Shown one piece after another: positions 6,315 to 14,099 of a stretch of 50,461 nt of DNA. Within the stretch, counting starts at the first letter, position 1. Each line of letters starts with the position of its first letter. Below the pieces are notes generated by a model, which saw only the letters and a program-made list of their open reading frames with translations, searched no databases and had not been told where the DNA came from. The DNA comes from JANRKF01 sp033763575 (GTDB taxonomy: Bacteria > Pseudomonadota > Alphaproteobacteria > Rickettsiales > SXRF01). The position numbers were made by a program, and so were the translations under genes. The DNA lies in the NCBI GenBank assembly GCA_033763575.1, contig JANRKF010000030.1:1-50461 (forward strand). Reading direction: 5' to 3'.

Positions 6315-9122
6315 TTAAAGTATTTTCCTTATGGAATCAAGCGCCAATGGCAGATTTTCGGCATTCGGTCCGCCGCCCTGGGCCATTTCGGGCTTCCCGC
6401 CGCCACCTTTGCCGCCGAGGACTTCCACTGCCGTTTTTACAAGTGTGGCTGCGTTATACAGATCGGTGAGGAATGTATCGACGCCGACCACCACGGAGGC
6501 TTTGCCATCTACATTGCTGCCGACCACCACGATGCCCGGCTCGATCTGTTTCAGATATTGCTCGGCCATGCCGCGCAAATCCTTGGGGTCGAGACCGTCG
6601 AACAATTTGCCGATAAACTGGATATTGCCGATTTTTTCGACCTGCACATCGCCGCCAGCACTAAGCGCCGCCGCTTTTTTCGCTTCGGCGATTTCTTTGG
6701 CAAGTTTTTTATTAGCTTCAATTTGTGCAGCAAGGATGGTCTGGAGTTCATTGATGGTTTTGGAAAATAATGCAGGAAGCTCTGCCAGAGCAGCGTTTTT
6801 GAGTTCGTCATTGCGACCCCGCACTTGTTGCGGGGGAAGCAATCCAGTTTTTGTGGCATCCGTCTGGATTGCTTCGTCGCCCGCAGCCCCTCGCAATGAC
6901 GAGAGGAGTTTTTCAATTTCTTCCAGCATATAGCCGCGCACTGCTTCGCCGGTGACCGCTTCCAGTCGCCGGATACCCGCAGCCACCGAGCCTTCGGAGG
7001 TAATTTTAAACAGGCCGATATCGCCGGTGTTTTTTACATGCACGCCGCCGCAGAGTTCCACCGAATTGCCGATGGTAAGCACGCGCACCGTATCGCCGTA
7101 TTTTTCCCCGAAGAGCGCCATTGCGCCTGCGGCAATCGCGTCATCCGGCGTCATTTCACGGCACAACACATCGCGGCTCATGGCGATTTGCGCATTCACT
7201 TCCTTCTCGATGACGGCAATTTCTTCTTTGCTGACGGGTTTATTGTGGCTGATGTCAAAACGCAATTTTTCTGCATCCACCAGCGAGCCTTTCTGCGTCA
7301 CATGCCCGCCCAGCGCATCGCGCAGCGCCTTGTGCAGCAGGTGGGTGGCCGAGTGGTTTGAGACGATGCGTGTGCGGCGGGCGGTATCGATTGCGGCATG
7401 CACCTTATCGCCGACTTTGAGGTCGGATAATGCGAGCATATGATGCACATGCAAACCATCTGTTGGTTTCTGAGTGTCCATTACTTCCGCAATTACGTCA
7501 TCCCGGCGAAGGCCGGGATCCATATCAGGCGGCTTGCTCGTGGATAGGCGTGGATCCCGGCCTTCGCCGGGATGACAATAAAGAAAACCTGTGTCGCCAA
7601 TTTGGCCGCCCGACTCAGCATAGAAAGGAGTGCGATCAAGCACTATTCTGCCTTTCTTGCCTTTTGTTAGAACAGCATTTTCTCCCTTTATTTCGCCATC
7701 ATCTGGCAATATGAACAGTATCTTTGCTTCACATTGTTCTTGTTGATATCCAACAAACTCCGTGGCACCCAACTTTTCTTTTATTCCAAACCAGATTTTT
7801 TCCACTTCTTTGTCGCCGGAGCCTTTATGCGCGGCGCGGGCCATTTCTCGCTGGTTTTCCATGGATTTCTCAAAACCGGCTTCATCAACACTGATGCCGC
7901 GTGATTTCAAAATATCCTGCGTGAGGTCGAGCGGGAAACCGTAAGTGTCATACAGTTTGAATGCTGCCTCGCCGGAGAATTTTGCACCTTTGCCAAGGTC
8001 GGCGCTTTCTTCATCCAATAGCTTAAGTCCACGCCCTAACGTCTCCTTGAAGCGTTCTTCTTCGGCGCGGAGATTTTCGATAATGCTGGCTTCGGCGCGT
8101 TTTAATTCCGGATATTGCGCGCCCATTTCGGTGATGAGTGAGGGGACAAGGCGGTACATCAGCGGGTCATTGCAGCCGAGCTGGTGGGCATAACGCATGG
8201 CCCGGCGCATGATCCGGCGCAGCACATAGCCACGGCCTTCGTTGGAAGGCAGCACGCCATCGGCGATCAAAAAACACGACGAGCGCAAGTGATCAGCGAT
8301 GACCTTATGGGCGGCGTCTGTCACCTTGTAGCTGACACCTGACGACTGCTCAATCGCGGCAATCAGGTTTTTAAACAGGTCAATCTCATAATTGCTGTGC
8401 ACGCCTTGCAGCACGGCGGCCAAACGCTCCAGCCCCATGCCGGTATCGATGGAGGGTTTGGGGAGGTTCAGGCGTGTGCCATCTGATTGTTGGTCGAACT
8501 GCATGAATACGAGGTTCCAGATTTCGACGAAGCGGTCGCCATCTTGTTCCGGGCTGCCGGGCGGGCCGCCGGGGATTTTGTCGCCGTGGTCGTAGAAAAT
8601 CTCTGAACAAGGGCCGCAGGGGCCGGTGTCGCCCATGCTCCAGAAATTGTCATTCGTCGCGATGTGGATGATTTTATGGTCGGCAAATCCCGTCACCTTC
8701 TTCCAGTGATTCCACGCCACGTCATCATCATGATACACGGTGACGCATAACTTTTCCGGGTTCAGGCCGTAATCTTTGGTGAGCAGCTCCCAGGCGAGGT
8801 TGATGGCCTCTTCCTTGAAATAATCGCCGAAGCTGAAATTGCCGAGCATTTCAAAAAACGTGTGGTGGCGGGCGGTGTAGCCGACATTATCCAAATCATT
8901 ATGCTTGCCCCCGGCGCGTACGCATTTCTGCGAGGTGGCCGCCCGCGAAAAGGGCAATTTCTCGACGCCGGTGAAGACGTTTTTAAACTGGTTCATCCCG
9001 GCGTTGGTGAACATCAAGGTCGGGTCGTTATGCGGCACGAGCGATGAGCTGGGGCGCACTTCATGGCCGTTTCGGGCGAAGAAATCGAGGAACGCCAAAC
9101 GTATGTCAGAGGTGGTTTTCAT
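6315..9122 (-). CDS. alaS: Alanyl-tRNA synthetase with two in-frame palindromic insertions
   Basis: Charges tRNA-Ala and edits mischarged Ser/Gly. At 935 residues it is about 50-60 longer than usual. The aminoacylation domain is recognisable from the N-terminus (FLDFFARNGHEVRPSSSLVP, RHHTFFEMLGNFSFGDYF). The editing domain keeps its zinc ligands, HSATH and CGGVH, and the C-terminal oligomerisation region ends in GGGGKPEMAQGGG. Residues about 516-542 (HPGEGRDPRLSTSKPPDMDP) and about 741-773 (SLRGAAGDEAIQTDATKTGL) are encoded by palindromic repeats, absent from normal AlaS. Conserved motifs continue in frame on both sides, so the gene is intact. It starts 5 nt after the YciI-like gene without its own Shine-Dalgarno, suggesting translational coupling. 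Confidence 0.96.
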   Translation of the reverse strand: MKTTSDIRLAFLDFFARNGHEVRPSSSLVPHNDPTLMFTNAGMNQFKNVFTGVEKLPFSRAATSQKCVRAGGKHNDLDNVGYTARHHTFFEMLGNFSFGDYFKEEAINLAWELLTKDYGLNPEKLCVTVYHDDDVAWNHWKKVTGFADHKIIHIATNDNFWSMGDTGPCGPCSEIFYDHGDKIPGGPPGSPEQDGDRFVEIWNLVFMQFDQQSDGTRLNLPKPSIDTGMGLERLAAVLQGVHSNYEIDLFKNLIAAIEQSSGVSYKVTDAAHKVIADHLRSSCFLIADGVLPSNEGRGYVLRRIMRRAMRYAHQLGCNDPLMYRLVPSLITEMGAQYPELKRAEASIIENLRAEEERFKETLGRGLKLLDEESADLGKGAKFSGEAAFKLYDTYGFPLDLTQDILKSRGISVDEAGFEKSMENQREMARAAHKGSGDKEVEKIWFGIKEKLGATEFVGYQQEQCEAKILFILPDDGEIKGENAVLTKGKKGRIVLDRTPFYAESGGQIGDTGFLYCHPGEGRDPRLSTSKPPDMDPGLRRDDVIAEVMDTQKPTDGLHVHHMLALSDLKVGDKVHAAIDTARRTRIVSNHSATHLLHKALRDALGGHVTQKGSLVDAEKLRFDISHNKPVSKEEIAVIEKEVNAQIAMSRDVLCREMTPDDAIAAGAMALFGEKYGDTVRVLTIGNSVELCGGVHVKNTGDIGLFKITSEGSVAAGIRRLEAVTGEAVRGYMLEEIEKLLSSLRGAAGDEAIQTDATKTGLLPPQQVRGRNDELKNAALAELPALFSKTINELQTILAAQIEANKKLAKEIAEAKKAAALSAGGDVQVEKIGNIQFIGKLFDGLDPKDLRGMAEQYLKQIEPGIVVVGSNVDGKASVVVGVDTFLTDLYNAATLVKTAVEVLGGKGGGGKPEMAQGGGPNAENLPLALDSIRKIL
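6806..6901 (-). repeat. In-frame palindromic element, family 1 (alaS, after the editing domain)
   Basis: A 96-bp inverted repeat ends in cgtcattgcga/tcgcaatgacg with perfect inner arms gaagcaatccag (6836-6847) and ctggattgcttc (6864-6875). One arm contains a nested smaller hairpin (6816-6835, ccccgcac/gttgcgggg) of the kind also found near argC. Translated with alaS it gives SLRGAAGDEAIQ, matching the copies in the glycosylase and NadC. Confidence 0.9.
7497..7576 (-). repeat. In-frame palindromic element, family 2 (alaS, before the editing domain zinc motifs)
   Basis: An 80-bp element has perfectly complementary 26-bp arms at 7497-7522 and 7551-7576, outer end gtcatcccggcgaaggccgg. The arm sequence is a widespread intergenic repeat type in Proteobacteria. 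Here it is translated as HPGEGRDP...MDPGLRRDD within AlaS, between GDTG and EVMDTQK. Confidence 0.95.
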
Positions 9123-9127
9123 AGGCG

Positions 9128-9424
9128 CTATTTAAGGAACGAAGGTCCTATCTTGCAAGCACTAATCTCAATTTTATCCCACACTTTACCCGTGATATAC
9201 GGTTCGGCGGCCAGCCATGCGTCCAGTTCTGCGCGGCTTGGAAATTCACAGACGATGCAAGAGCCGATCATCTTCCCCGCATCGTCGCAGATTGCCGCGC
9301 CCATGTGCATATTGCCGGAGGCGCGGTAACGCTCGATGGTAGCCAGATGCGCTTCACGATTCGCAATCCGGCGGTTTAGGGCATCGGCGTCAGTGGCGTC
9401 ATAGGCGGTGAGGAGGAATTGCAC
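9128..9424 (-). CDS. YciI-like protein
   Basis: Small alpha/beta protein of the YCII-related (dimeric ferredoxin-like) family; cellular role unknown. The 98 residues show the family pattern: VQFLLTAYDATDADALNRR at the start, REAHL with a conserved His, GAAICDDAGKMIGS in the middle, then AELDAWLAAEPYITGKVW. The start is placed at GTG 9424, right after the stop of the upstream gene at 9438, because it matches the usual N-terminus of the family. A longer frame from 9481 overlaps that gene. It lies directly upstream of alaS. Confidence 0.8.
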   Translation of the reverse strand: MQFLLTAYDATDADALNRRIANREAHLATIERYRASGNMHMGAAICDDAGKMIGSCIVCEFPSRAELDAWLAAEPYITGKVWDKIEISACKIGPSFLK

Positions 9425-9437
9425 TTTATGCTCGATA

Positions 9438-9890
9438 TTACTGTTTTGAGGACTGCAAAGGATTAAATGCCTCGCTAGCAATCTTTATTTGCATTGCAAT
9501 TTGCCTTGGATTGGTGAAGACAATAGGACCACCTAAGGATGCATATAATCTATCTATGAGTGCGAGTTCTCCAGTGTCATAGATATCACCATTCATGGGT
9601 TTTTGCATTTGCAAGGCGTTTACAAACCTGGTTACGTCATCCCCAGAATGAAATACTCCCCTAAAATGGCTTGGTGGGCCTAACACATCCCTAGATGGTC
9701 CATCATCAAAGGAGCTAAACGCCTTCAGATGGGTGGTTTTAGGAAACAAATTCTTATATACAAGATCCATGTATTCTGCCTGTCGTCTGGTAATTTCTCT
9801 GATTACTAGAAGTATCTCCGGCCCATCCAGCCCAGTTTGATATTTTAATTCTTCAATTCCCGTAATGTCTGGATTCAGGTTAGTGGCCAT
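9438..9890 (-). CDS. Unknown protein between recA and the YciI-like gene
   Basis: A 150-residue soluble protein without recognisable motifs. It is A+T-richer than recA. The ATG at 9890 is preceded by AAGGA 7 nt away, and that site overlaps the recA stop codon, so translation is probably coupled to recA. An upstream in-frame ATG (9920) lies inside recA and is less likely. Helical N-terminal half (EILLVIREITRRQAEYMDLV), no signal peptide. Confidence 0.65.
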   Translation of the reverse strand: MATNLNPDITGIEELKYQTGLDGPEILLVIREITRRQAEYMDLVYKNLFPKTTHLKAFSSFDDGPSRDVLGPPSHFRGVFHSGDDVTRFVNALQMQKPMNGDIYDTGELALIDRLYASLGGPIVFTNPRQIAMQIKIASEAFNPLQSSKQ

Positions 9891-9900
9891 ATTCGATTCC

Positions 9901-10935
9901 TTACGCCGCGTCCTCCGCAACTTCTTTTTCCTCGCCTTTCAGCGCATTGCTGATGGCACCGGCATTGTCGCGGATTTTCTTCTCGATCTCAGCGGCCACC
10001 GTTGGGTTGTCTTTCAAATATTGCTTGGCGTTTTCCTTGCCCTGGCCGATGCGGTCGCCGCCGTAAGAGAACCAGCTGCCGGATTTTTCGACGATATTGG
10101 CTTTCACGCCGAGGTCGATGAGTTCGCCGACTTTGGAAATGCCTTCACCGTACATGATATCGAATTCCACCTGGCGGAAGGGTGGGGCCACTTTGTTTTT
10201 CACCACTTTCACTTTCGTGGTGTTGCCGACGACTTCTTCTTTATCTTTAATGGAGCCGGTGCGGCGGATGTCGAGGCGGACGGAAGCGTAGAATTTCAGC
10301 GCATTACCGCCGGTGGTGGTCTCCGGGTTGCCGAACATCACGCCGATTTTCATGCGGATCTGGTTGATGAAAATGATGGTGCAGTTGGTGCGCGAAATGC
10401 TGCCGGTGAGCTTGCGGAGTGCCTGCGACATGAGGCGCGCCTGCAGGCCCATGTGGGAATCGCCCATCTCGCCGTCGATCTCGGCTTTGGGCACGAGCGC
10501 GGCCACGGAATCGACCACGATCAGGTCGATAGCGCCTGAGCGAACCAGTGTATCGGTGATTTCGAGCGCCTGCTCGCCGGTATCGGGTTGCGAAATGAGG
10601 AGGTTGTCGATATTCACACCGAGTTTTTTGGCATAGACCGGGTCGAGCGCGTGTTCGGCGTCGATAAACGCGCAGGTGCCGCCTTTTTTCTGGCATTCAG
10701 CGATGACATGCAGGGTGAGGGTGGTTTTACCAGAGGATTCCGGGCCGTAAATTTCCACGACGCGGCCTTTCGGCAACCCACCGATGCCGAGCGCAATATC
10801 CAGCCCCAGCGAGCCGGTGGAGATGGCCTCCATGGCTTCGGCGTTCGCGGTGTCGCCGAGCTTCATGATCGAGCCTTTACCGAAGGCTTTTTCGATTTGG
10901 CTGAGTGCGGTTTCAAGTGCTTTATTCTTATCCAT
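9901..10935 (-). CDS. recA: Recombinase A
   Basis: ATP-dependent strand-exchange protein and co-protease for LexA. The 344 residues show Walker A GPESSGKT at 64-71, the Walker B-like DLIVVDSVAALVP, loop 2 with FINQIRMKIGVMFGNPETTTGG, and an acidic C-terminus (EEKEVAEDAA). GGGGG lies 5 nt before the ATG. It appears to be the first gene of recA - unknown - yciI-like - alaS. I found no GTTC-N7-GTTC LexA box, usual for Alphaproteobacteria, in the upstream 200 bp. Confidence 0.97.
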   Translation of the reverse strand: MDKNKALETALSQIEKAFGKGSIMKLGDTANAEAMEAISTGSLGLDIALGIGGLPKGRVVEIYGPESSGKTTLTLHVIAECQKKGGTCAFIDAEHALDPVYAKKLGVNIDNLLISQPDTGEQALEITDTLVRSGAIDLIVVDSVAALVPKAEIDGEMGDSHMGLQARLMSQALRKLTGSISRTNCTIIFINQIRMKIGVMFGNPETTTGGNALKFYASVRLDIRRTGSIKDKEEVVGNTTKVKVVKNKVAPPFRQVEFDIMYGEGISKVGELIDLGVKANIVEKSGSWFSYGGDRIGQGKENAKQYLKDNPTVAAEIEKKIRDNAGAISNALKGEEKEVAEDAA

Positions 10936-10966
10936 TGCATCCCCCTGTTAATAATGTTGAAGACAG

Positions 10967-10994
10967 ACTCTACAAGCTTTTGCAGGGCGTTCAA
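10967..10994 (-). promoter_or_regulatory. Possible recA promoter
   Basis: On the minus strand TTGAAC, a 16-base spacer and TAGAGT lie about 30-60 bp upstream of the recA start. This is a fair sigma70-like match only; no operator is visible. Confidence 0.3.
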
Positions 10995-11131
10995 CGGTTA
11001 TTTTTATTCGTTATCCACCACCTTGAAGAGTAGGGAGGCGGATACAGAAATGTTATCTTATATTTATAGTGTCCCATGGAAAAATATGTCACGGAAGGGG
11101 GCGGAATGCATTTTTCTGAACTATTTTACAT

Positions 11132-13243
11132 TCACTTGAATTTAGAGGATTTTTTCTTCCCTTTATGCTTCCCTTTATGCTTACCCGCATGCGGGCGAGG
11201 GGAGGCGCTATAGCTGGCATCGGCGGGGAAAAACATCAGGCTGCCGGTCATCGCATTGGCCTCGGCGACGCGCACCAGCATCGGATCGCCGATGGTATAT
11301 TGTTTTTTGGTGCGTTGCCCGCGAAAGCAGGAATGGCGTTTGTCATAAATGAAAAAATCCTGCCCCATGTGGCGCACCGGAATAAATCCCTGCACGCCGT
11401 TATCCGCAAGCGCCACGAACAGCCCATGCTCGTTCATCCCTGCAATCGTGCCGGAGAACACATTGCCGATCTGGCGGGCCATGTAGCTTACTTTGTAACG
11501 GTCGGAGGCATCGCGCTCGGCCATCATCGCCTTGCGCTCGGTTTCGGAGATATGCAGGGCAACAGTTGACAGGTGACGGGTGTCAGGTGTCAGATTTTTT
11601 TTCCTGTCACCTGCTACCTGACACCTGTCAACTAGATCGCACAACGATCTATGCACCACCAGATCGGCATAGCGGCGGATCGGCGAGGTGAAGTGACAAT
11701 ATTTCGCGAGCGCCAGCCCGAAATGCCCCAGATTCTCCGCCGCGTAATAAGCCTGCATCTGCGCCCGAAGCACGGCGGTATGGATCATAAAAGCGTTGGG
11801 TTCGCCCTCGCTTTTATGCAGCACATGGTTGAAATGCTTGGCCTTCAAATCACCCTTGGCCAGCCCGTAGCCGGACATTTTGAGAAGATTGCGCAAGTCC
11901 TCCAGCTTCTCGTCGGAAGGCGCTTCATGCACGCGGAAAATACCCGGCGCGTGATGCTTGATAAGAAAATCCGCCGCCGCCACATTCGCCGCAATCATGA
12001 AGGTTTCGATCAGCCGGTGGCTTTCCAGCCGCGCCTTGGGTGCGATGTTGGCGACATTGCCGGAGGCATCGAAAATAATTTTATATTCAGGAAGGTTTAA
12101 ATCCAGCGCCCCGCGTTCATCGCGTTCCTTGGCGAGTGCGGCGTAGGCGTGCCAGAGTGGAGTGAGCAGTGACCAGAGTTCAGAGTTCAGTTTGCTTTTC
12201 TTTCTGGACTCTGAACTCTGGTCACTGAACTCTTCCACTTCCTCATACGTCAACCGCGCCCGCGAGCGCATGATGCCACGCACGAATTCATATTTTTCCA
12301 CCTCGCCATTTTTATCGATCCACAAATGCACGGCGAGGCAATAACGGTCGTCGTCCGGCATGAGCGAGCATAAGCCGTTGGAGAGCCGTTCCGGCAGCAT
12401 CGGAATCACCCGGTCGGGGAAATAGACTGAGTTGCCGCGTGTTTGTGCCTCATGGTCGAGCGCTGAGTCCGGCGTCACATAATGCGCGACATCGGCAATC
12501 GCCACCACCAGGTGGAAGCCGTCTTTGGTCGGTTCGGCAAATACGGCATCATCGAAATCCCTCGCATCGGCACCGTCGATGGTGACGAGCGGAAGTTCGC
12601 GCAGATCGACGCGCCCATCCGAAAGCACCGGCGGCTCCGCATCCTCGGCTTCGGCCAGCGCCTCGGGTGAAAATTCCGTGGGCAGCTCATGCATATGGGT
12701 GGCGATGAGGCTCGCGGCTTTCGGCGAACCGAGGCTGCCCAGCCGCTCGGTGATTTTGGCGTAGACCATGCTCATCGAGGGTGTGCCGGGTGTGGTGATG
12801 GCGGCGACCAGTTCGCCATGCTGCGCGCCGTTTAAATCACTCCGCGCCACCATAAAGCTTTCCTTGAGCTTGCGCGAGATTGGCTCAATGATGCCGCCGT
12901 CCGACGTCATCACCAGCATGCCGATCACATTCCTCGGCGCATCGCTCGGCAGCACGCGAATCGCCAGCGCCTGATAAAGATGCGGGTGGATGCGCCGGAG
13001 TTTCACCAATAATTTATCGCCGACGGTCGCGGCCTGCCCACGGCCCGATTCCGTTACCACGATATGCGGCGGTTTTCTTTTGACATCCCAGTTGACCGGC
13101 ACGGCGACCAGCTCGCCATCTTCCGTGACCTCGGTGACTGCGACCACGCAGGTTTCCGGCAGATACGGGGATTGATTCTTGCGCCCACCACCGCGATGGG
13201 GCAGTTCTTTTGGATATCGTGCGGGTTTTCTATCTTTGGGCAT
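11132..13243 (-). CDS. rnr: Ribonuclease R lacking the N-terminal helix-turn-helix, with two in-frame palindromic insertions
   Basis: Processive 3'-5' exoribonuclease that degrades structured RNA. Visible are cold-shock-type regions (about 20-170), the RNB catalytic core with DGADARDFDDAV (catalytic Asp cluster), HFTSPIRRYADLVVHR, an S1 domain (GTIAGMNEHGLFVAL) and a Lys-rich tail (HKGKHKGKKKSSKFK). At 703 residues it is shorter than typical alphaproteobacterial RNase R because the N-terminal winged-helix region is missing. The start is secure: GGAG precedes the ATG and the upstream gene stops 10 nt before. Residues about 338-362 and 537-560 come from palindromic elements, both in variable loops. 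Last gene of a long minus-strand run. Confidence 0.95.
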   Translation of the reverse strand: MPKDRKPARYPKELPHRGGGRKNQSPYLPETCVVAVTEVTEDGELVAVPVNWDVKRKPPHIVVTESGRGQAATVGDKLLVKLRRIHPHLYQALAIRVLPSDAPRNVIGMLVMTSDGGIIEPISRKLKESFMVARSDLNGAQHGELVAAITTPGTPSMSMVYAKITERLGSLGSPKAASLIATHMHELPTEFSPEALAEAEDAEPPVLSDGRVDLRELPLVTIDGADARDFDDAVFAEPTKDGFHLVVAIADVAHYVTPDSALDHEAQTRGNSVYFPDRVIPMLPERLSNGLCSLMPDDDRYCLAVHLWIDKNGEVEKYEFVRGIMRSRARLTYEEVEEFSDQSSESRKKSKLNSELWSLLTPLWHAYAALAKERDERGALDLNLPEYKIIFDASGNVANIAPKARLESHRLIETFMIAANVAAADFLIKHHAPGIFRVHEAPSDEKLEDLRNLLKMSGYGLAKGDLKAKHFNHVLHKSEGEPNAFMIHTAVLRAQMQAYYAAENLGHFGLALAKYCHFTSPIRRYADLVVHRSLCDLVDRCQVAGDRKKNLTPDTRHLSTVALHISETERKAMMAERDASDRYKVSYMARQIGNVFSGTIAGMNEHGLFVALADNGVQGFIPVRHMGQDFFIYDKRHSCFRGQRTKKQYTIGDPMLVRVAEANAMTGSLMFFPADASYSASPRPHAGKHKGKHKGKKKSSKFK
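11564..11633 (-). repeat. In-frame palindrome with quasi-tandem arms, gacaggtgtcaggt type (rnr)
   Basis: A 70-bp inverted repeat: left arm agttgacaggtgacgggtg..., right arm ...cctgacacctgtcaact, with a T-rich loop. Each arm is made of repeated short words (caggtg, tgtcag). Translated inside RNase R as part of LVDRCQVAGDRKKNLTPDTR, just before the conserved HISETERKAM helix. Confidence 0.85.
12160..12232 (-). repeat. In-frame palindrome with quasi-tandem arms, gttcagagttcag type (rnr)
   Basis: A 73-bp inverted repeat has outer arms cagtgaccagagttcagagt and its complement (actctgaactctggtcactg) around a T-rich loop. The word gttcaga is repeated within each arm. Translated inside RNase R as EFSDQSSESRKKSKLNSELW, between TYEEVE and LLTPLWHAYAALAKERDERG. 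Confidence 0.9.
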
Positions 13244-13253
13244 GTACTACTCC

Positions 13254-14093
13254 TCAGATGTGAGCGGCTGCATGTTTGATAAAATCCTTTACCAGCACCC
13301 GTCCGATTTCGCTGGCGCAGAATTCCGGGTGCCATTGCACGCCGATGAGGAATTGTTGGCCGTAAGGCCCTTCCGGCGTGGCTTCGATGCCCTCGATTAA
13401 ATAGCGCGAGGTGCCGTCTTTCTGGCGCACGACATCGGAGAGCGCGCATACGCGCAAACCCTCGCCCACCGCCTCGATCGACTGGTGGCGAAAACTATTT
13501 TCCATGATGACGGTGGGCAGCCCCGGCGATTTGCTCTGCACAAAATGCATCTGAATTTTTTTGGCAATGATGGACATCCGCGTGGCCGGCTCGATGAGCA
13601 CGGCTCGTGTGCCTACTTCGCCCGGAATATTATATTGGTTTTGCGTGAGGCGGTCATGCCCGATCATATCCGGAACATGCTGGTGCAGCGTGCCGCCGCA
13701 CAGCACGTTGAGGCGCTGCATGCCGGCGCAGATGCAGAGCATCGGCATTTTCTGCTGCAACGCCCGCTTCATGAACGCCATTTCATATTTCGCCCGCGCC
13801 TTGGCATGCTCGCATTCCAGCTCGCTGCGGGTGGCGGGGTGGATTTTGCGGCGCGGATCGCCGTCGGGATAGCGCTGGATGTAATGGATAGGATCGACAT
13901 CAAAATCGCTGCCCATGATGACGATGCCGTGCAATTGGTCGAAATCTTCGCGCATGTTGCGCTTGATGTGATCGTCGATCACCATCGGGGCGCCCCCGGC
14001 TTCCGACACCCGTTTAATCATCGCCTGGGCGGAGGGCGTGTTCACGTCGGCGCAACTGATGGCAATGACGGGTTGGGCAGGATTATTGGTCAT
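13254..14093 (-). CDS. Class I glutamine amidotransferase-like hydrolase (peptidase C26 / PuuD-like)
   Basis: The fold hydrolyses gamma-glutamyl amides; the actual substrate here is not known. The 279 residues carry the nucleophile elbow CICAGMQRLNVLCGGTLHQH (Cys in ICAG) and the His-Glu dyad QWHPEF near the C-terminus, so the catalytic triad looks complete. The region VIMGSDFDVDPIHY replaces the usual GG-D-[IV]-P loop. No signal peptide. It sits 6 nt after pntB and 10 nt before rnr in the same run, so it is probably co-transcribed. Gamma-glutamyl-GABA hydrolase is one possibility, but no putrescine-pathway genes are nearby. Confidence 0.85.
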   Translation of the reverse strand: MTNNPAQPVIAISCADVNTPSAQAMIKRVSEAGGAPMVIDDHIKRNMREDFDQLHGIVIMGSDFDVDPIHYIQRYPDGDPRRKIHPATRSELECEHAKARAKYEMAFMKRALQQKMPMLCICAGMQRLNVLCGGTLHQHVPDMIGHDRLTQNQYNIPGEVGTRAVLIEPATRMSIIAKKIQMHFVQSKSPGLPTVIMENSFRHQSIEAVGEGLRVCALSDVVRQKDGTSRYLIEGIEATPEGPYGQQFLIGVQWHPEFCASEIGRVLVKDFIKHAAAHI

Positions 14094-14099
14094 GCATGT

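Noticed and set aside
6315..9122. AlaS disrupted by frameshifts at the repeats
   Set aside because: Conserved motifs before and after both repeats are in one frame, and the repeats contain no stop in that frame.
10936..11131. LexA (SOS) box upstream of recA
   Set aside because: I looked for GTTC-N7-GTTC, its complement and the E. coli-type CTG-N10-CAG; only a lone gttcaacggtta was found, without a matching second half.
11564..12232. CRISPR-like repeats in rnr
   Set aside because: The repeated words are inverted and form two palindromes in a coding sequence; there are no evenly spaced direct repeats or unique spacers, and no cas genes.
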